From assembly GCA_947579665.1 (NCBI GenBank), contig OX388350.1, positions 40,333,393-40,397,392 of the forward strand: a DNA stretch of 64,000 nt, given 5' to 3'. Below the pieces are notes generated by a model. It saw only the letters and a list, made by a program, of their open reading frames with translations, was not told where the DNA came from and did no database searches. Position numbers and translations under genes: made by a program. This document shows, one piece after another, positions 49,164 to 60,573 of the stretch (position 1 is its first letter; each line of letters opens with the position of its first letter). This stretch comes from Sympetrum striolatum (lineage: Eukaryota; Arthropoda; Insecta; Odonata; Libellulidae).

Positions 49164-50204
49164 AACGAAAGAAGAGAGACATACTTTTCCACAGATATTT
49201 GGAGATTAACAGTTTCAGCAATCTTCAGATCTTTATTAAACAAATTGCCAATGCTAACAATTATCCTCCCTTATTAATGGATAAAATTCTCAAACACAAG
49301 CAAACTAACGCCTTAACCAATAGACTTTTCCCCTGCAACATTTTGCTTCAAGTTGATGGACTACGTTATGTCATCCTACCTTTCCAAGGTAATTTCTCAT
49401 GCATGTTAGCTGAATATTTCAAACAATTTAACTTCAAGCCCATTTTTTGAAACCTAAATAAACTTGGTAAATCATTTTTTAAACAGAGAGACCATTTTGA
49501 CCCATTGTAAGTCTATCTTATTATTTAATATTGCTATTATTTTTGTAATTTCGTTATAGTTCTGCTTTGTTATATATATATATATGTTATTATATATGTT
49601 ATACACAGTTTTTTATACGTCTTTTAGCTTGTACTATTAGTAGGTTTGCGCAGATTTTTCACACCCCCCTTCTTTGTGGGTGTTTTCCCACAGTGGATGT
49701 TTTTCATTAGATATCATCATAGGTTATTTTTACATCCATTCCTTCTAAAGTTTTCCTCTCTATTGCTATTCACCTACTCACAGCTTTTTATGTTTATAAC
49801 ATCATTGTCGTAACGTCAGATGGAAGAAGAGACTTTTCGATCTCAATCTTGCCTTAGTAAAGATCTTTAATTACATTGTGATAATTGTGATACTATCTAT
49901 GTCAGGCAAACCTCGAGGAATTTTTACATATGCTCCAAAAAACATTTTAAAGATTTTGAAAAGAAGTTCCCCATTCCTCCCCCATCTTAGAAACTACTCT
50001 TGTTTTACCTCACATTAACACTCAAACATCTTAAACTGCTGTTCCTTAATGCCTTCCCCCCTGCTTTTTCCACCCTACACCACGCAATCATGTTGCTTGG
50101 TGTTTAGTGTTCTATTTGAATTTCTGAAGATGGCATTTACTTGCTGAAACCGGTAATCTCCAAATAAGTTCTCGTGAAAAAGTATATGTCTCTTTTCCTT
50201 CATT
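49164..50204 (+). mobile_element. Penelope-like element remnant with inverted ends
   Basis: The plus frame 49199-49450, running on past one stop to about 49506, reads NYPPLLMDKIL, LPFQGNFS, LAEYFKQFNFKPIF, NKLGKSFF and DHFDPL. This matches the region between reverse transcriptase and endonuclease in Penelope-like retroelements. At about 49878-49955 comes CDNCDTIYVRQTSRNF followed by KKHF, the GIY-YIG domain start (CxxCxxxYxGQTxRxF...EHF). Between them sits a copy of the TTA-tail repeat. The right end (50124-50204) is repeated in inverted orientation at the left end (49164-49229): both read GAGACATA, CTTTTTCAC-like, TTTGGAGATTA, GTTTCAGCA and CTTCAG. Frameshifts and stops make it inactive. Confidence 0.7.
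49510..49875 (+). repeat. dispersed short retroelement inside the Penelope-like element
   Basis: Collinear with 7155-7445. It shows the AT-rich head, the hairpin CACACCCCC...GTGGGTGTT near 49661-49684, the GTCAGATGGAAGAAGAGAC block near 49816, and the end GCCTTAGTAAAGATCTTTAATTA. It separates the two coding parts of the Penelope-like remnant. CATTGT occurs at both junctions and could be a short TSD. The left junction also reads GTAAGT, so an intron cannot be excluded. Confidence 0.55.
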
Positions 50205-53200
50205 AAGAAATAGTTCTGCAGATACTTGGATGTCTACATCGTTACAGGGTATTCCTTCCTCGACTCACAAACCTGGCTCGACGTTGTAACCTAGACCCTA
50301 AGTGGGTTCAAGTTAGTCAAAATGGGTCCATACCATATTGAGGCATTTGCTTTTGGCATTGCTCCATTCAAAATGTTTGGAAATAAAAGCTATTTGGCTT
50401 TTGTCGTAGCAATTATGGAAAGTCTGAGGAGCTCCATTCCTTATCGCTCACAATTATGTGATACTTTATATTATACTTTGACAAAAATTTATTTAAGATA
50501 GTAATGATATCAACTAAATTTGTATCTTCAAATAAATTTCCTGTGGAAAAGTTTGTATCTCTCTACTTTCATAATGAATTGCAATTTCCACAACATCTTG
50601 GCTGCCTCCATGGATTTTATTATTGCTGTTCGATTTGCTTGAAGAGAATAATGTAAAATTCATTAAGATCTTTAAGAAAATTAGAATATGAGGAACAATC
50701 GAGGTATCCTTATTACATGAAATCGATAACTTCCATAAAGACAGAATATAGATGATAATTATCAATTTTCTTCTATGAAACTAATGGGAGAAAGGTAGAA
50801 AGAAAATGAGAGATCTATTGGAACCCTTTATTTCCGTAAGAAGTTGAAATAGGACAGGAATTGTCCTGGTGGAACCAAAAATAAGTTACCTCCTAAAAGG
50901 CAACATGCATAATAGATGAGGGTCTTGACAAGAGCAAGTCTATGAGCTTCTCTGTTTATTCATACCCCTGGCGTGTTTTTAAGGCTTTTGTGGCATAATT
51001 ATTTTTATAAATACCTACTATATGTGGTTGCTTGAGAATTAAATTTCCTTAAATCGGCTCAAATCTCGCACTTAATTTACTCTTCTTCAAATATGTTTGA
51101 CAAGAATTACTTTGGTTGCTCATATTTTCTTCTTATAAAAAAATTCCATCAATTCTGATTTAGGATAAACTTGGTTACTTCGGTTGATACTCCACATGCC
51201 CGTAGGATCAACTTTTTTGGAAAATAATAAATGGTTGAGTTTAATTATGATATGATAATTAAGAGAAAATAAAATACTCTAAAGTAGGTCAATAGAAGAA
51301 GAGGAAATTTAGATTAAACATACATTAACTTATTGGTTTCTTCATGGTGTACTTAAATCAAGAGTAGTTGGGATACTTCAGAAAACAGTTTTTTTATGAG
51401 AGCGTCTACTACCTATTGATTTGGTGTCCCAATTTTGAAATGATGCTGATGTAGCATGATGGCTACTAAAAGAAATTAGTCTACCTAGTCTACTTTTGCC
51501 AAAGTCGACAAGCATTCATCTCGCTTACTATCCTGAGGCCAAAATTGATTGTGTAGGGAATTCACAAAATTACTGAAAGATGCTAATTCTTGTTTACTGG
51601 AAGCCGAAGCTATAAGATTATTTTAAAATTGATTAGATCAAGCAATGGAATTTCACAGCACACATCTTAAGAAGAAACACTTTTTTAACTTACTAAAAAT
51701 ATTTTAAATGTCTATTTTGTCATTGTGTTAACACCTTCAGGTTTTATAATTATTTATTTATTATTATTGTGACTTTTAGTTATTAGTTACTTTCAGTAGT
51801 GCTTCTAGGTAATTACACTACTAGGTTTGACTTTAGTTTGAATTCATCACTAAGGCAGTAAAGTTCTATTACAGGAACATCTGGAATAAATCTCATGTAT
51901 TTTAGCCCCAGCCATTTAATGGAAACTAATTATACCACTATGACTGTGGATATCTTTTTAGTGATGAATTAAGGAAATGGCTCTTGAATTATAGTTCACT
52001 CTCTGAAAATTCTTCTTCTCTTAATTATTCCGCGAATATATTATTTATCTATTATATATAGATGCTTCTCCGGATTCATTCATATATATAGGATACTAAT
52101 TTAGGATATATATATATAGGATACTAATTATTCACAGGCTAAACCACAAGCGTCATTGACTTGAAATTTTTACGACCCGTTGGCCATGACCGGTAACTGC
52201 CAGAAAAATTGTGATATTGAACCTCAGTGTCATGGGTTTGATTCCAGAGGGCCCCAGTCCTGATTTTTTTCCATTTAAATGCATTGCTTTGATTTTCAGG
52301 AATTAAAAAAAAATACTTCCCGGATAGGTGGAGAACTAAAACTCAAGAAGCCGATAGATTTGGTCAGAATCTATTGATAACATTCATGACTTTTACAGAA
52401 AATATCCTTGGTTCGATGCTAGGACGATGCAAAAATCTGCCCTTTAAAATACATTGAGATAGTTTTTCATTATTTTTTTGATGCACTTATCGAAATGATA
52501 GGAAGTTTGTGCTTGGCTAGAAGATGTATGGTAAGAAATAGTTTAAGAAATAAATTAGATAAGACCGTACTATTCCTGGGTTTGCTGCCAGTGCACATTA
52601 ATATTTCTCTCATAAGGAATATAAGGGAAAAGTAGGACGTCGTTTGAGGCAGTTGCAGCCAATATTTCTGCTTGAGTTTTCACACATAGTTAGAGACGGT
52701 GATCTTATGTTGTTCTACATAGTAATTATCACCAGGAAGACCTGGGTTACATGCTGGACGGAGAAATTGCAGCGAATTTTAAGAATATTTTCAATACTTT
52801 TCTACTTTTGAGGACCCTCTTGATATTTTGTCGACCTGTAACTTGTGTAATCAACATGCTTGCAGAATGCAAGTAACAATTTACTCGTATTATAAATAAA
52901 CCTTTGAAAAATACTCAAAAATAAAATATTTCAGCTTAAAATTATTAATAATTAATCACAAAGATTCTTTAAATTTCCATTTGTATTTAGGCTTACTTTG
53001 AGATTATTCATTTATCCTACTAATCTTGAACTCTACTTCTCTAACATTATCTATCCATTGTGGGGTAGATGCTGACCGATGCTGGAAAGAATCTTCTTGC
53101 AGATTCCTATAACTCAAAATTGGGATTAAGAAAATGGTGATTTTGGATCAGAAAATTGCGATGCGTTAATTAAAATCCCCATTCAAAATGGATAGGAATC

Positions 53201-53500
53201 ACAAGACTCATGAATTAAATACAGCACACTTGCTTTAAAACTATACATATTTCTCAAAAATCGATTCACATAAATGTAGTACAGATGAGTCAGTTTGTCA
53301 TGTCTGTTTAGAATGTAGTCGCACTTTTTGGGATTTCATCAGTAGAGGAATGGAAAGTGACCAAATACTTTCTCTCAACTTACACCCATATAATCGATGT
53401 ATCAATATTTATAGTTGTTTTAATATTGAAATATCTTGAAGTATCAGTCTAGGGTTTTGTATCATTCACCAAGTAACTTAGTTCACATATTTTTGCTGGT
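50205..53500. other. intergenic, no gene seen
   Basis: AT-rich DNA. A short tandem duplication (GGATACTAATT with TA-rich spacer) lies at 52090-52128. Nothing coding is recognised. Confidence 0.45.
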
Positions 53501-53506
53501 TTTATT
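53501..53506 (-). promoter_or_regulatory. candidate poly(A) signal of the first EcKL gene
   Basis: AATAAA on the minus strand about 62 bp after the stop codon of the gene at 53569-54792. The two other EcKL genes have the same signal 29-77 bp after their stops. Confidence 0.5.
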
Positions 53507-53568
53507 TAACGAATGATTTTAAAAAGGCTCCATAAAATATAAAGGGGTTCAATGAGGAGATTTTTCAA

Positions 53569-54792
53569 TCAAAGATATCCTCTTTTCACATAATCACCGA
53601 CCACTTCCGCTATTATCTTCTGCACTTCTGGATCCTTCATGCAGCAGTTATGTTTCATGATGATTTTTTCCATGCCATCATCTCCCCTGAAACTCTTTTC
53701 TTCCTCGTATTCACCCCCTCGAACAATTGGAGCAGCGAACATTCCATAACCCAAAGAGCACACAGCAAATTTTTTGATCTGGTCTATCAAGGCATTCATA
53801 GTAAGAAAACCAGGATCGGCACCTAACCTACGTAGAGTTTCCGTCAACTCCGAGTGGTATCCTAGAAGGAAATCGTCGAAGTGGGTGTCCTTCAATTTCT
53901 GCGATACCGAGGTATTCAAGGTGTACATTATGTCAGCGGTTGGGGACATGAAATTCGTCACCTGGTAGTCAACGAATCGCATCTCTGATGGAGGAGTGCC
54001 GAGGAAGAGCATGTTGTTGGTCCAGGTGTCGCCGTGCGTGATGACCGAAAATTCGTCCTTCAAGGAGATGAATTCGTACAAGACATCGAAGTATCCCCCG
54101 GTAATCAATGGATCCAACTTTTCGGCCAATTCCGGCGATATTTTGCGAACGCCCTCCGCAACGGAAACTGGAATTTTCTGGAAGACTTCGCTGTACTTTT
54201 CCCTCTGGCTCGGATTGAAAAAAGTGTGCTCGCTCAGTCGGTCAGAGAGCTTCTTGAAGGTTTCGGGGTCTTTTTGCTTCATCGCGTAAGAGAAGGCGTG
54301 GAGTCTAGCGAGCGATTTCAGAACCAACATGCAGTCCTCGTACGAGAGGCCGACAATTCGGTCTCTCATTGTGAATCCAGACTCCCTCAGATCCTCCAGG
54401 AATATGAGGTCGCAGGTCCCGTCACTTTTGGTTCTGTAACACTTAGGGACGAAACTCACCAGGTCCTCTTTGGTAGTGCTGTGCTTCTTCTGGAACTCTC
54501 GGAATGCTGGGGCAAGGTTTGAGTACAGGTTGATCTCCGTGGCGAAAACGGAGGCGCTGCTGAGGGATTCGTTGACCGATTCTTCTTTGTGCATCCTCTT
54601 CAGGACCATAGAGAACGATTTGAAATTTCCATCCTTGTCTTTGCCTCTCACTTGGATGGACAGCAGGACACCGATGTAGTTGTCTCCCGCTTTGGCCAAC
54701 GGCCCTGCTTCTATTTCGGTGTCCCCCACAAATCCGTTTTCTTTGGCAATCTCCCGCACAATTTTGCAGACCTCTTCCCCGAGGACTTCCAT
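53569..54792 (-). CDS. ecdysteroid kinase-like (EcKL) protein 1
   Basis: Single-exon gene, 407 residues, of the arthropod EcKL family (DUF227/EcKinase, choline-kinase-like fold). Members phosphorylate small hydroxylated molecules; some act on ecdysteroids and others are proposed to act in detoxification. Visible kinase landmarks are the strand-3 lysine in VLKRMH (K65), the helix-C glutamate in ATEINLY (E86), hinge FLEDL (131-135), the catalytic Brenner-type motif HGDTWTNN (253-260) and the metal-binding Asp in FVDYQ (D275). All are intact, so it is probably active. The frame stays open four codons further, but they begin with GTG; the ATG at 54792 (MEVLGEE) matches the start of EcKL 3 (MEVLSDEE). 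An initiator-like TCAGT lies about 20 bp upstream. The cytosolic location is inferred from the absence of a signal peptide. Confidence 0.93.
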   Translation of the reverse strand: MEVLGEEVCKIVREIAKENGFVGDTEIEAGPLAKAGDNYIGVLLSIQVRGKDKDGNFKSFSMVLKRMHKEESVNESLSSASVFATEINLYSNLAPAFREFQKKHSTTKEDLVSFVPKCYRTKSDGTCDLIFLEDLRESGFTMRDRIVGLSYEDCMLVLKSLARLHAFSYAMKQKDPETFKKLSDRLSEHTFFNPSQREKYSEVFQKIPVSVAEGVRKISPELAEKLDPLITGGYFDVLYEFISLKDEFSVITHGDTWTNNMLFLGTPPSEMRFVDYQVTNFMSPTADIMYTLNTSVSQKLKDTHFDDFLLGYHSELTETLRRLGADPGFLTMNALIDQIKKFAVCSLGYGMFAAPIVRGGEYEEEKSFRGDDGMEKIIMKHNCCMKDPEVQKIIAEVVGDYVKRGYL

Positions 54793-55055
54793 CTCGCTCT
54801 GCACTTTGGGTACTGAATGTGTGGTCTCCCGGTTAACACTCCCGGAGATGTTTTATTATTACGCAATTTTCGACTCTGTAATCGCTATCAATTCTTCTTC
54901 ATTTTTTTATCTCACAATCAGAGAGTCTTGAGTTATGTAACAGCATGACTCGGTGGTTTGGTATTACTATTCTATTTAATGCGGCGATTTTTTTTTCGAA
55001 TGGCCTTGGGGACTTGATTCTTTCCTCCTGCGGGACGTGACCCAAGGATGAGCAA

Positions 55056-55092
55056 TTTGTGTATCCTCTCATTCAATGAGAGGATACACAAA
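55056..55092. repeat. 37-bp near-perfect palindrome
   Basis: Two perfect 18-bp arms, TTTGTGTATCCTCTCATT and its reverse complement, are separated by a single C at 55074. It lies about 260 bp upstream of the first EcKL gene. A direct function is not evident. Confidence 0.95.
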
Positions 55093-55257
55093 CCCAAAGG
55101 ATACTCTCCGTGCTCTGATTCGGGAGAGCATCTCCGCCAAACCTTTATGCCTAGCGTGAATTTCGTGACGGAATGATGTTGTAGTAAAATAAATTTAAAG
55201 ATATATCTGTATTGTCTTGTTTGCCTTTCAGATCTCTCTTAACCAGCTTATCCATAA

Positions 55258-55405
55258 GAATTTACTTAACTATCCGAAGGTTTCGCAGGTTTTTCACACC
55301 CCCTTCTTGCGGGTGTTCTCCTGCTGCGGTGTATATTTTTCCTAAGCTAAACTTTAGGTTTTTAAACCAGCAATTTCACCCTAATAAAAGACGCTTATTA
55401 TTATT
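55258..55405 (+). repeat. dispersed short retroelement copy, TTA-tailed
   Basis: This is a shortened copy of the family at 7155 and 49510. It has the hairpin CACACCCCCTTCTTGCGGGTGTT at 55296-55317, then CACCCTAATAAAAGACGC and the tail TTATTATTATTATCATTAT. The long AT-rich head is largely missing. Confidence 0.5.
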
Positions 55406-56678
55406 ATCATTATAAAATACGCAAACAATCTTCATTTCCTACTGATCCACTCACACCTAATGGTAATTTTTTACTATATCGTTGGAGTGGAATGGAAGTA
55501 ACAAAATTTGGGAAATAGATTCTTAATTCAAATAAATCCGTAGAGTTTGAGTCGTATATTGTTTTATACATTTTTCAGTTAATTTACGGAGAATTCTTCT
55601 CATATGAATCGGCACGAGAAACACTTATGTTGCTGTGCATATTTGTTTTAGAGATGGCAGTTCAATGTTGCCGCCGTTGCAAAATGTAGGAGTTTAGAAA
55701 TCCCTTTTCCATTTGGAGATGGAATATTTCTCTTATTCCGACTGTTCTTTTAACTGCTGGTGAGCATAATTTTATTATGAAGAAAGATACAATAATAGCG
55801 TTATTTTTTTAAAAGATGAGCTTTCGTAAAATTGCGATCTGTTATAATGAAAATAAGCCACACTTAATTATTGATAACTCTATATTGTTATTCACATAAA
55901 TTTATTGGAAAATTTTCTGTATTCCGAATTTTATTGACAGCTTAAGCTAATATTTCGAAGTTTATTTGGAGAAAGTTCTTATATTAAGGAAGCTTTCATG
56001 ACATTCTCTAAGGTAATATATCTATGTTTTCACTGATGCTTTACTATTTATTAATTTATCTATATATATATACATATATATATTCTTAAAATTTAACTCT
56101 CATTCCATAATTTTGCGTAACTATTATGAAGTAGGAAATTTGAAATTAATCATATCTTATGCTTAAGATATCTATTGAATATTTTATGCTTTAGATATTT
56201 ACCTCCCAGTATGTTCTTAAGAAATGAAACTCTTGACAAAATTCCTTAATCACCACACAACTTTCCTTTATTTAAAATTCAATTTTACTCGTGAAAAGAC
56301 AAAAAATGAATTGTAGAAAATAATTTCCTAATCATTCATTTTTTAGAATAATAAATATTTTTAGTTTAGCAAACTTTTCGAGAATTTAAGTTTTACCGTC
56401 ACAACTTTCAACTCTTTTTGACGCATTCGGATGCATCAACATCTAAGTAACAAAAAATAGTTCCAAGCTGAACTGATTTTCCTTTGAGTAATGTAGCACT
56501 TGCACTAGATTGAAGGAAAACAGAAAAAAACTAATATGTTTTAAAACTCAAAAAGGCACGTAATGACTCCACATTTTCTTCAGTGACACACAAAAGTTTG
56601 AGAAACGTAGCTCTTTAATCCTTCTCTTTTCAGGAATATTTTTTAAAAATTCTATCTCCTGCATGGAGAAGGATCGTA
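55406..56678. other. intergenic between EcKL genes
   Basis: AT-rich DNA with a (TA)n tract near 56065-56085. No coding sequence was recognised. The left part is upstream of EcKL 1 and should hold its distal regulatory sequence, if any. Confidence 0.4.
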
Positions 56679-56684
56679 TTTATT
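56679..56684 (-). promoter_or_regulatory. candidate poly(A) signal of the second EcKL gene
   Basis: AATAAA on the minus strand about 29 bp after the stop codon of the gene at 56714-57973. Confidence 0.5.
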
Positions 56685-56713
56685 TCTAACCTGAATTCCG
56701 GTTATAAACAACT

Positions 56714-57973
56714 CTAAATAAATCCCTTAGTGATATAATCGTCTATGACATTCGCTGTTACCTTCTGCATCTCCGGGTCCTTCATGCAGATAATATGCCG
56801 ATTGACAATCTTGCCCCATCCATCATCTCCGCTAAAATCCTTCTCTTCCTCATACTCTCCACCAAGCACAATTGGTGCCACGAGGATAGCATAGCCTAGA
56901 GAGCACAGCGCGTATTTCTTTATCTGATAGTCGAAAACCTTTCTGGGAAGGACGTCCGGATTAGCTCCCAACAACCGGAGGGTGTTCGACAGAGACGAGA
57001 GATATTCCTGAACTAAGTCGTCATAATGGGCGTTTCTCAGCTCTTGAGTCACGGAAGTGTTGAGCGTGTACAACAAATCCGCGGTGGGAGTGGTATAGAG
57101 CATCACCTGGTAGTCTACGAAACGTAAATCCGATGGTGGGTTATCCCGGAAGAGTAAGTTGCATGTCCAGGGGTCGAAATGCGTGATTACTGAGTGGTCA
57201 TCCTTCACCAGGGAAACGTTAGTGACGACGTCGAAGTATCCATCGGAGATATAAGGCTCCAGCTTCTTAGCCGCCTCTGGTGAATGAGGCCGAACTCCTT
57301 CCACTGCCGAGACGGCGATCTTCTGGAACACCTCGCAGTACCTCTCTCTGTGATCCGGATTGAAAAAAGGTGACCTCATCACCATGTCGGAGAGCCTCTT
57401 GAAGCTCTTGGGGTCCTTCTCCTTCATCGCGTACGAAAATGCGTGCAGTTTCCCGAACGACTTCATGACCAGCTTGCAGTCTGCGAACGACAAACCCGCT
57501 CTCCTGTCTCTCATTGTGTAGCCGCTGGGCCTGAGGTCTTCCAAGAAGATCAGGTCGCTCACTCCGCCTTTCTTCGTCTTGTAACACTTCGGGACGAACG
57601 AGAGGAGGTCTTCTTTGGTCTGCGAGTGTTTCTTCTGGAACTCCCGGAAGGTTGGAGCTATGTTTGAGTACATGTTGATTTCGTTGGTGAAAGTGGCTGT
57701 CGCCTGCAACGAATCTCGTATGCTCTTCTCCTTGTGCATCATTTTCAACACCATCGGTATCGTTTTGGGGTTTCCGCTTGCATCTTTGCCCACTGCTTCG
57801 ATGGCCCGCACCACCGCGATGTAGTTTTCCCCTTCTTTGGTAAGAGGGTTTGCCCGGATGGTCACCTCCCCAACCAAACCCAGCTCCCTCGCTATTTCTA
57901 GTGCACAGCTTTTGACTTCTTCTTCGAAAGGATCCATCTCGTTTGACTGTTCTGGCCGCAGTGTATCATCCAT
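56714..57973 (-). CDS. ecdysteroid kinase-like (EcKL) protein 2, altered catalytic motif
   Basis: Single-exon paralogue of the flanking EcKL genes, 419 residues from the first ATG at 57973 (MDDTLRPE); the upstream open frame begins with TTG and is not used here. A second ATG at 57937 (MDPFEEE) is also possible and would give a start closer to the paralogues. Kinase landmarks: VLKMMH (K77), FTNEINMY (E98), FLEDL hinge (143-147), and FVDYQ with the metal-binding Asp (D287). The catalytic motif reads HFDPWTCN (265-272): the Asp and Asn are kept, but the Gly of HGD is Phe, and the Asn of WTNN is Cys. The rest of the fold is complete, so it is a real gene product whose activity may be altered. It is more diverged than EcKL 1 and 3. 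Confidence 0.92.
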   Translation of the reverse strand: MDDTLRPEQSNEMDPFEEEVKSCALEIARELGLVGEVTIRANPLTKEGENYIAVVRAIEAVGKDASGNPKTIPMVLKMMHKEKSIRDSLQATATFTNEINMYSNIAPTFREFQKKHSQTKEDLLSFVPKCYKTKKGGVSDLIFLEDLRPSGYTMRDRRAGLSFADCKLVMKSFGKLHAFSYAMKEKDPKSFKRLSDMVMRSPFFNPDHRERYCEVFQKIAVSAVEGVRPHSPEAAKKLEPYISDGYFDVVTNVSLVKDDHSVITHFDPWTCNLLFRDNPPSDLRFVDYQVMLYTTPTADLLYTLNTSVTQELRNAHYDDLVQEYLSSLSNTLRLLGANPDVLPRKVFDYQIKKYALCSLGYAILVAPIVLGGEYEEEKDFSGDDGWGKIVNRHIICMKDPEMQKVTANVIDDYITKGFI

Positions 57974-60490
57974 ATTGGAAATATCTCTCTTAAGTGACAA
58001 AGACAACGTTATCAAGCGATTTTTTAAATGTCAATCCTTATCGTTTTGCTGGATCGATTCCTCTCTTGCAGATTTTCGAGTTGCGACAGGAAATATTTTG
58101 CTTCTTCGCAATCTCTATTATGACATTTTTTCCGTGACGAAAGAGTCATCTCTCTCATATCTCGTGTTTAATGATAATGGTATAAATATGATTATATAAC
58201 TATGGAATTCTAACGATTTTCAAGATGCTAAGTGAAGGGAAATGCAGCTAAACGGCATCAGTGAGGGGCGGGATGGAATTTAGAAGAATTGCCAGTGAGC
58301 GAAAGAGATGAATTTCGAAAGATTTTGATTCATTCGGGAGGCTGTAGGTTAAATCGTCTTCGGGTCATTAACGTAATAACCTGCGGCACACCCTTTATTT
58401 AAGATTTAATGATTTTTAAATTACGAATGTAAAACATTTATCGCTAGAAAGATTCTTTCGCTTCACTTATGCTCTATTAGCAACAGTGAGTTTATCTTGC
58501 ACGATTATCTGTTAAGGGAGGTCACTCCTTGGAATTTGTATCTCAGCTGACGATAACGAAATGGAAGTATTCTAATCCAGCTGGTGATTGTACAAAAAAG
58601 TTCATGTTAGCACATCAAAGAAGTTCTCGAGAGAACACAACTACGTCTCGTTTGGGTGGGGATAATTCATTTCCTCCCATGAAAGCACCCAATTTTCCAC
58701 GCACAAGAAAAAATTAAATTAAGCTGAATCGACAATTTTTTCCTTCGTAGCAAATTTCAATTCCAAGACCAAGGACAACATAAGGACTCTGACATGCCTT
58801 CTTTGTGTTGCAAATGTTACGATGTGTTGAGTTTGATTGTATTGTGTATTCTTTTCGAAACACGAAAAAAATTATAACTGCAGGAAGTACGGAAACGAAA
58901 TCTGAATGAATACCCTTTTCTCCCTTATAAGGCTGCTATAAATATCTTTTTCCTGAGTTATATGACACATATGTTTCGATGCAGAGATAAAACCAGAGGA
59001 AATTCAAGGACGATTTCGCATTCCCATAACTCGAACGACCTAAACGTTTTCAGAGATATCAGAGATGATAAAATAAAACAATAAACTCCTCATTACGAAG
59101 CTAATTGGCCATGGAAGCATCGGACTATTTTCTTTCAAAATAAACAGTTTAATTCGGGGGTGAAGAGCCTTTAGTGGTACCCAGAAGAATATTTTGGCAC
59201 GCGCTACCTTCTTTTAAATAAATATAAATTCTATCAACTAATAATGATTGTGGACAATGCCTTTAGGATTGTATCTTTTAATGTTATTGAAGAAAAAGTC
59301 ACAGTTTGGTGACCCGTGCGATAATATACTTTCTCTTAAGCTACATGCAATACTATTTCCATCGCTATGTCCCCTTATTCTTATTTTTCATGTTATTGTC
59401 GTTTTAAACTCGGTTTTACCATCGAGGTAATTTTCAGGAACTCTTTTCCTTAGTTTTCAGTAAATACTGCATCATTGGACTTGCGAAATCAGAATGAACT
59501 ATTGTGGAAGAGCATGTGATATGTCAATTCGCGATGTTTTAGTCATCACGTAAGTGTTTCTTGGAAAAGAAAAGGATGAGAAGAGCTTACGTTGACATGC
59601 ATTCTCCTATTTCTCGTCAGTCCTGCTTAAATCTTTTTTTGGTTCGATTATTGCCACGCCTTCTTTTTTAGATTGTACGATATAATTTTTGATTGGAAAG
59701 CAACGTGGTGTCAGTTCGTATACAACGAGAAGCATCGACTGTAATTATTTTCTGAAAATTTTTTCCTCCGCTCGTCATTTGGTTATTCAACATCTATAAA
59801 TTGAATTTTCTGCTATTTCGCTCCGCTTCTATAACTATGGGTCAGAATGTAATCAGTTCTTCACTGAGTATATGTAGGAGGTGAAATGACTCGAGTTTTC
59901 TGGTTAACCAAGCTAATCGAAAGTTTTCTTTTGGAGTATTTACTCCATCAGAGTAATTTTCCATAATCCAACCAAGATTCAACGATAACCTCGAGTAGCA
60001 AGTACTTACTATTTGTCTCCAATGCTTCAGAGAATAATTCTGAATTTGGTTTGAATGAGTACTACGAAGAACAGTTACGATAAGAAGTCTAAAATATTAA
60101 TGCAATCAAGAAATTTTGTTTTTATTGAATTTCATTTTAGCTTGATTAGCTTTGGATCAGTATAGGTTCAATGATACGACAATTTCAGTGTCGGAATCAT
60201 CAGCTGATAGTCGGTGGATAAAAGAAAAAAATGAAAAGAAACATTGCAATGTTATCAGACCAGACAGGTGTCTGATTCCCATAGACAAAAGAAATGTTGT
60301 CACCCCTGTACATATATTGAACTGCTATTATTCTTATATGAGAAATTTTCTAATGTTTAAAAGCCTTAGGACCCTATATTGTTTCCTAGGTTCATTTGTA
60401 AAGTTTATAAGGTATATTACCATATAGAAAAGAATGCAGCTCATAGGGAAATCACTTGAATAACACAAAGAAAATGTACTATTCAACAGC
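57974..60490. other. intergenic between EcKL 2 and EcKL 3
   Basis: AT-rich sequence of about 2.5 kb. Short open frames at 58529-58717 and 60152-60427 have no recognisable content. No transposon or palindrome stood out. Confidence 0.4.
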
Positions 60491-60496
60491 TTTATT
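60491..60496 (-). promoter_or_regulatory. candidate poly(A) signal of the third EcKL gene
   Basis: AATAAA on the minus strand about 77 bp after the stop codon of the gene at 60574-61800. Confidence 0.5.
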
Positions 60497-60573
60497 CGTC
60501 CACAGAAGAGATGCGAGATGCTAGCTTCGCAGTGGAATTTACACTTTGAGTTAATTCAATGATAAAATCGATG

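Noticed and set aside
54034..54522. 162-codon plus-strand frame opposite EcKL 1
   Set aside because: A shadow of the conserved minus-strand kinase gene; the minus frame carries all the motifs.
57267..57587. 106-codon minus-strand frame inside EcKL 2
   Set aside because: A charge-rich out-of-frame reading of the EcKL 2 coding sequence.
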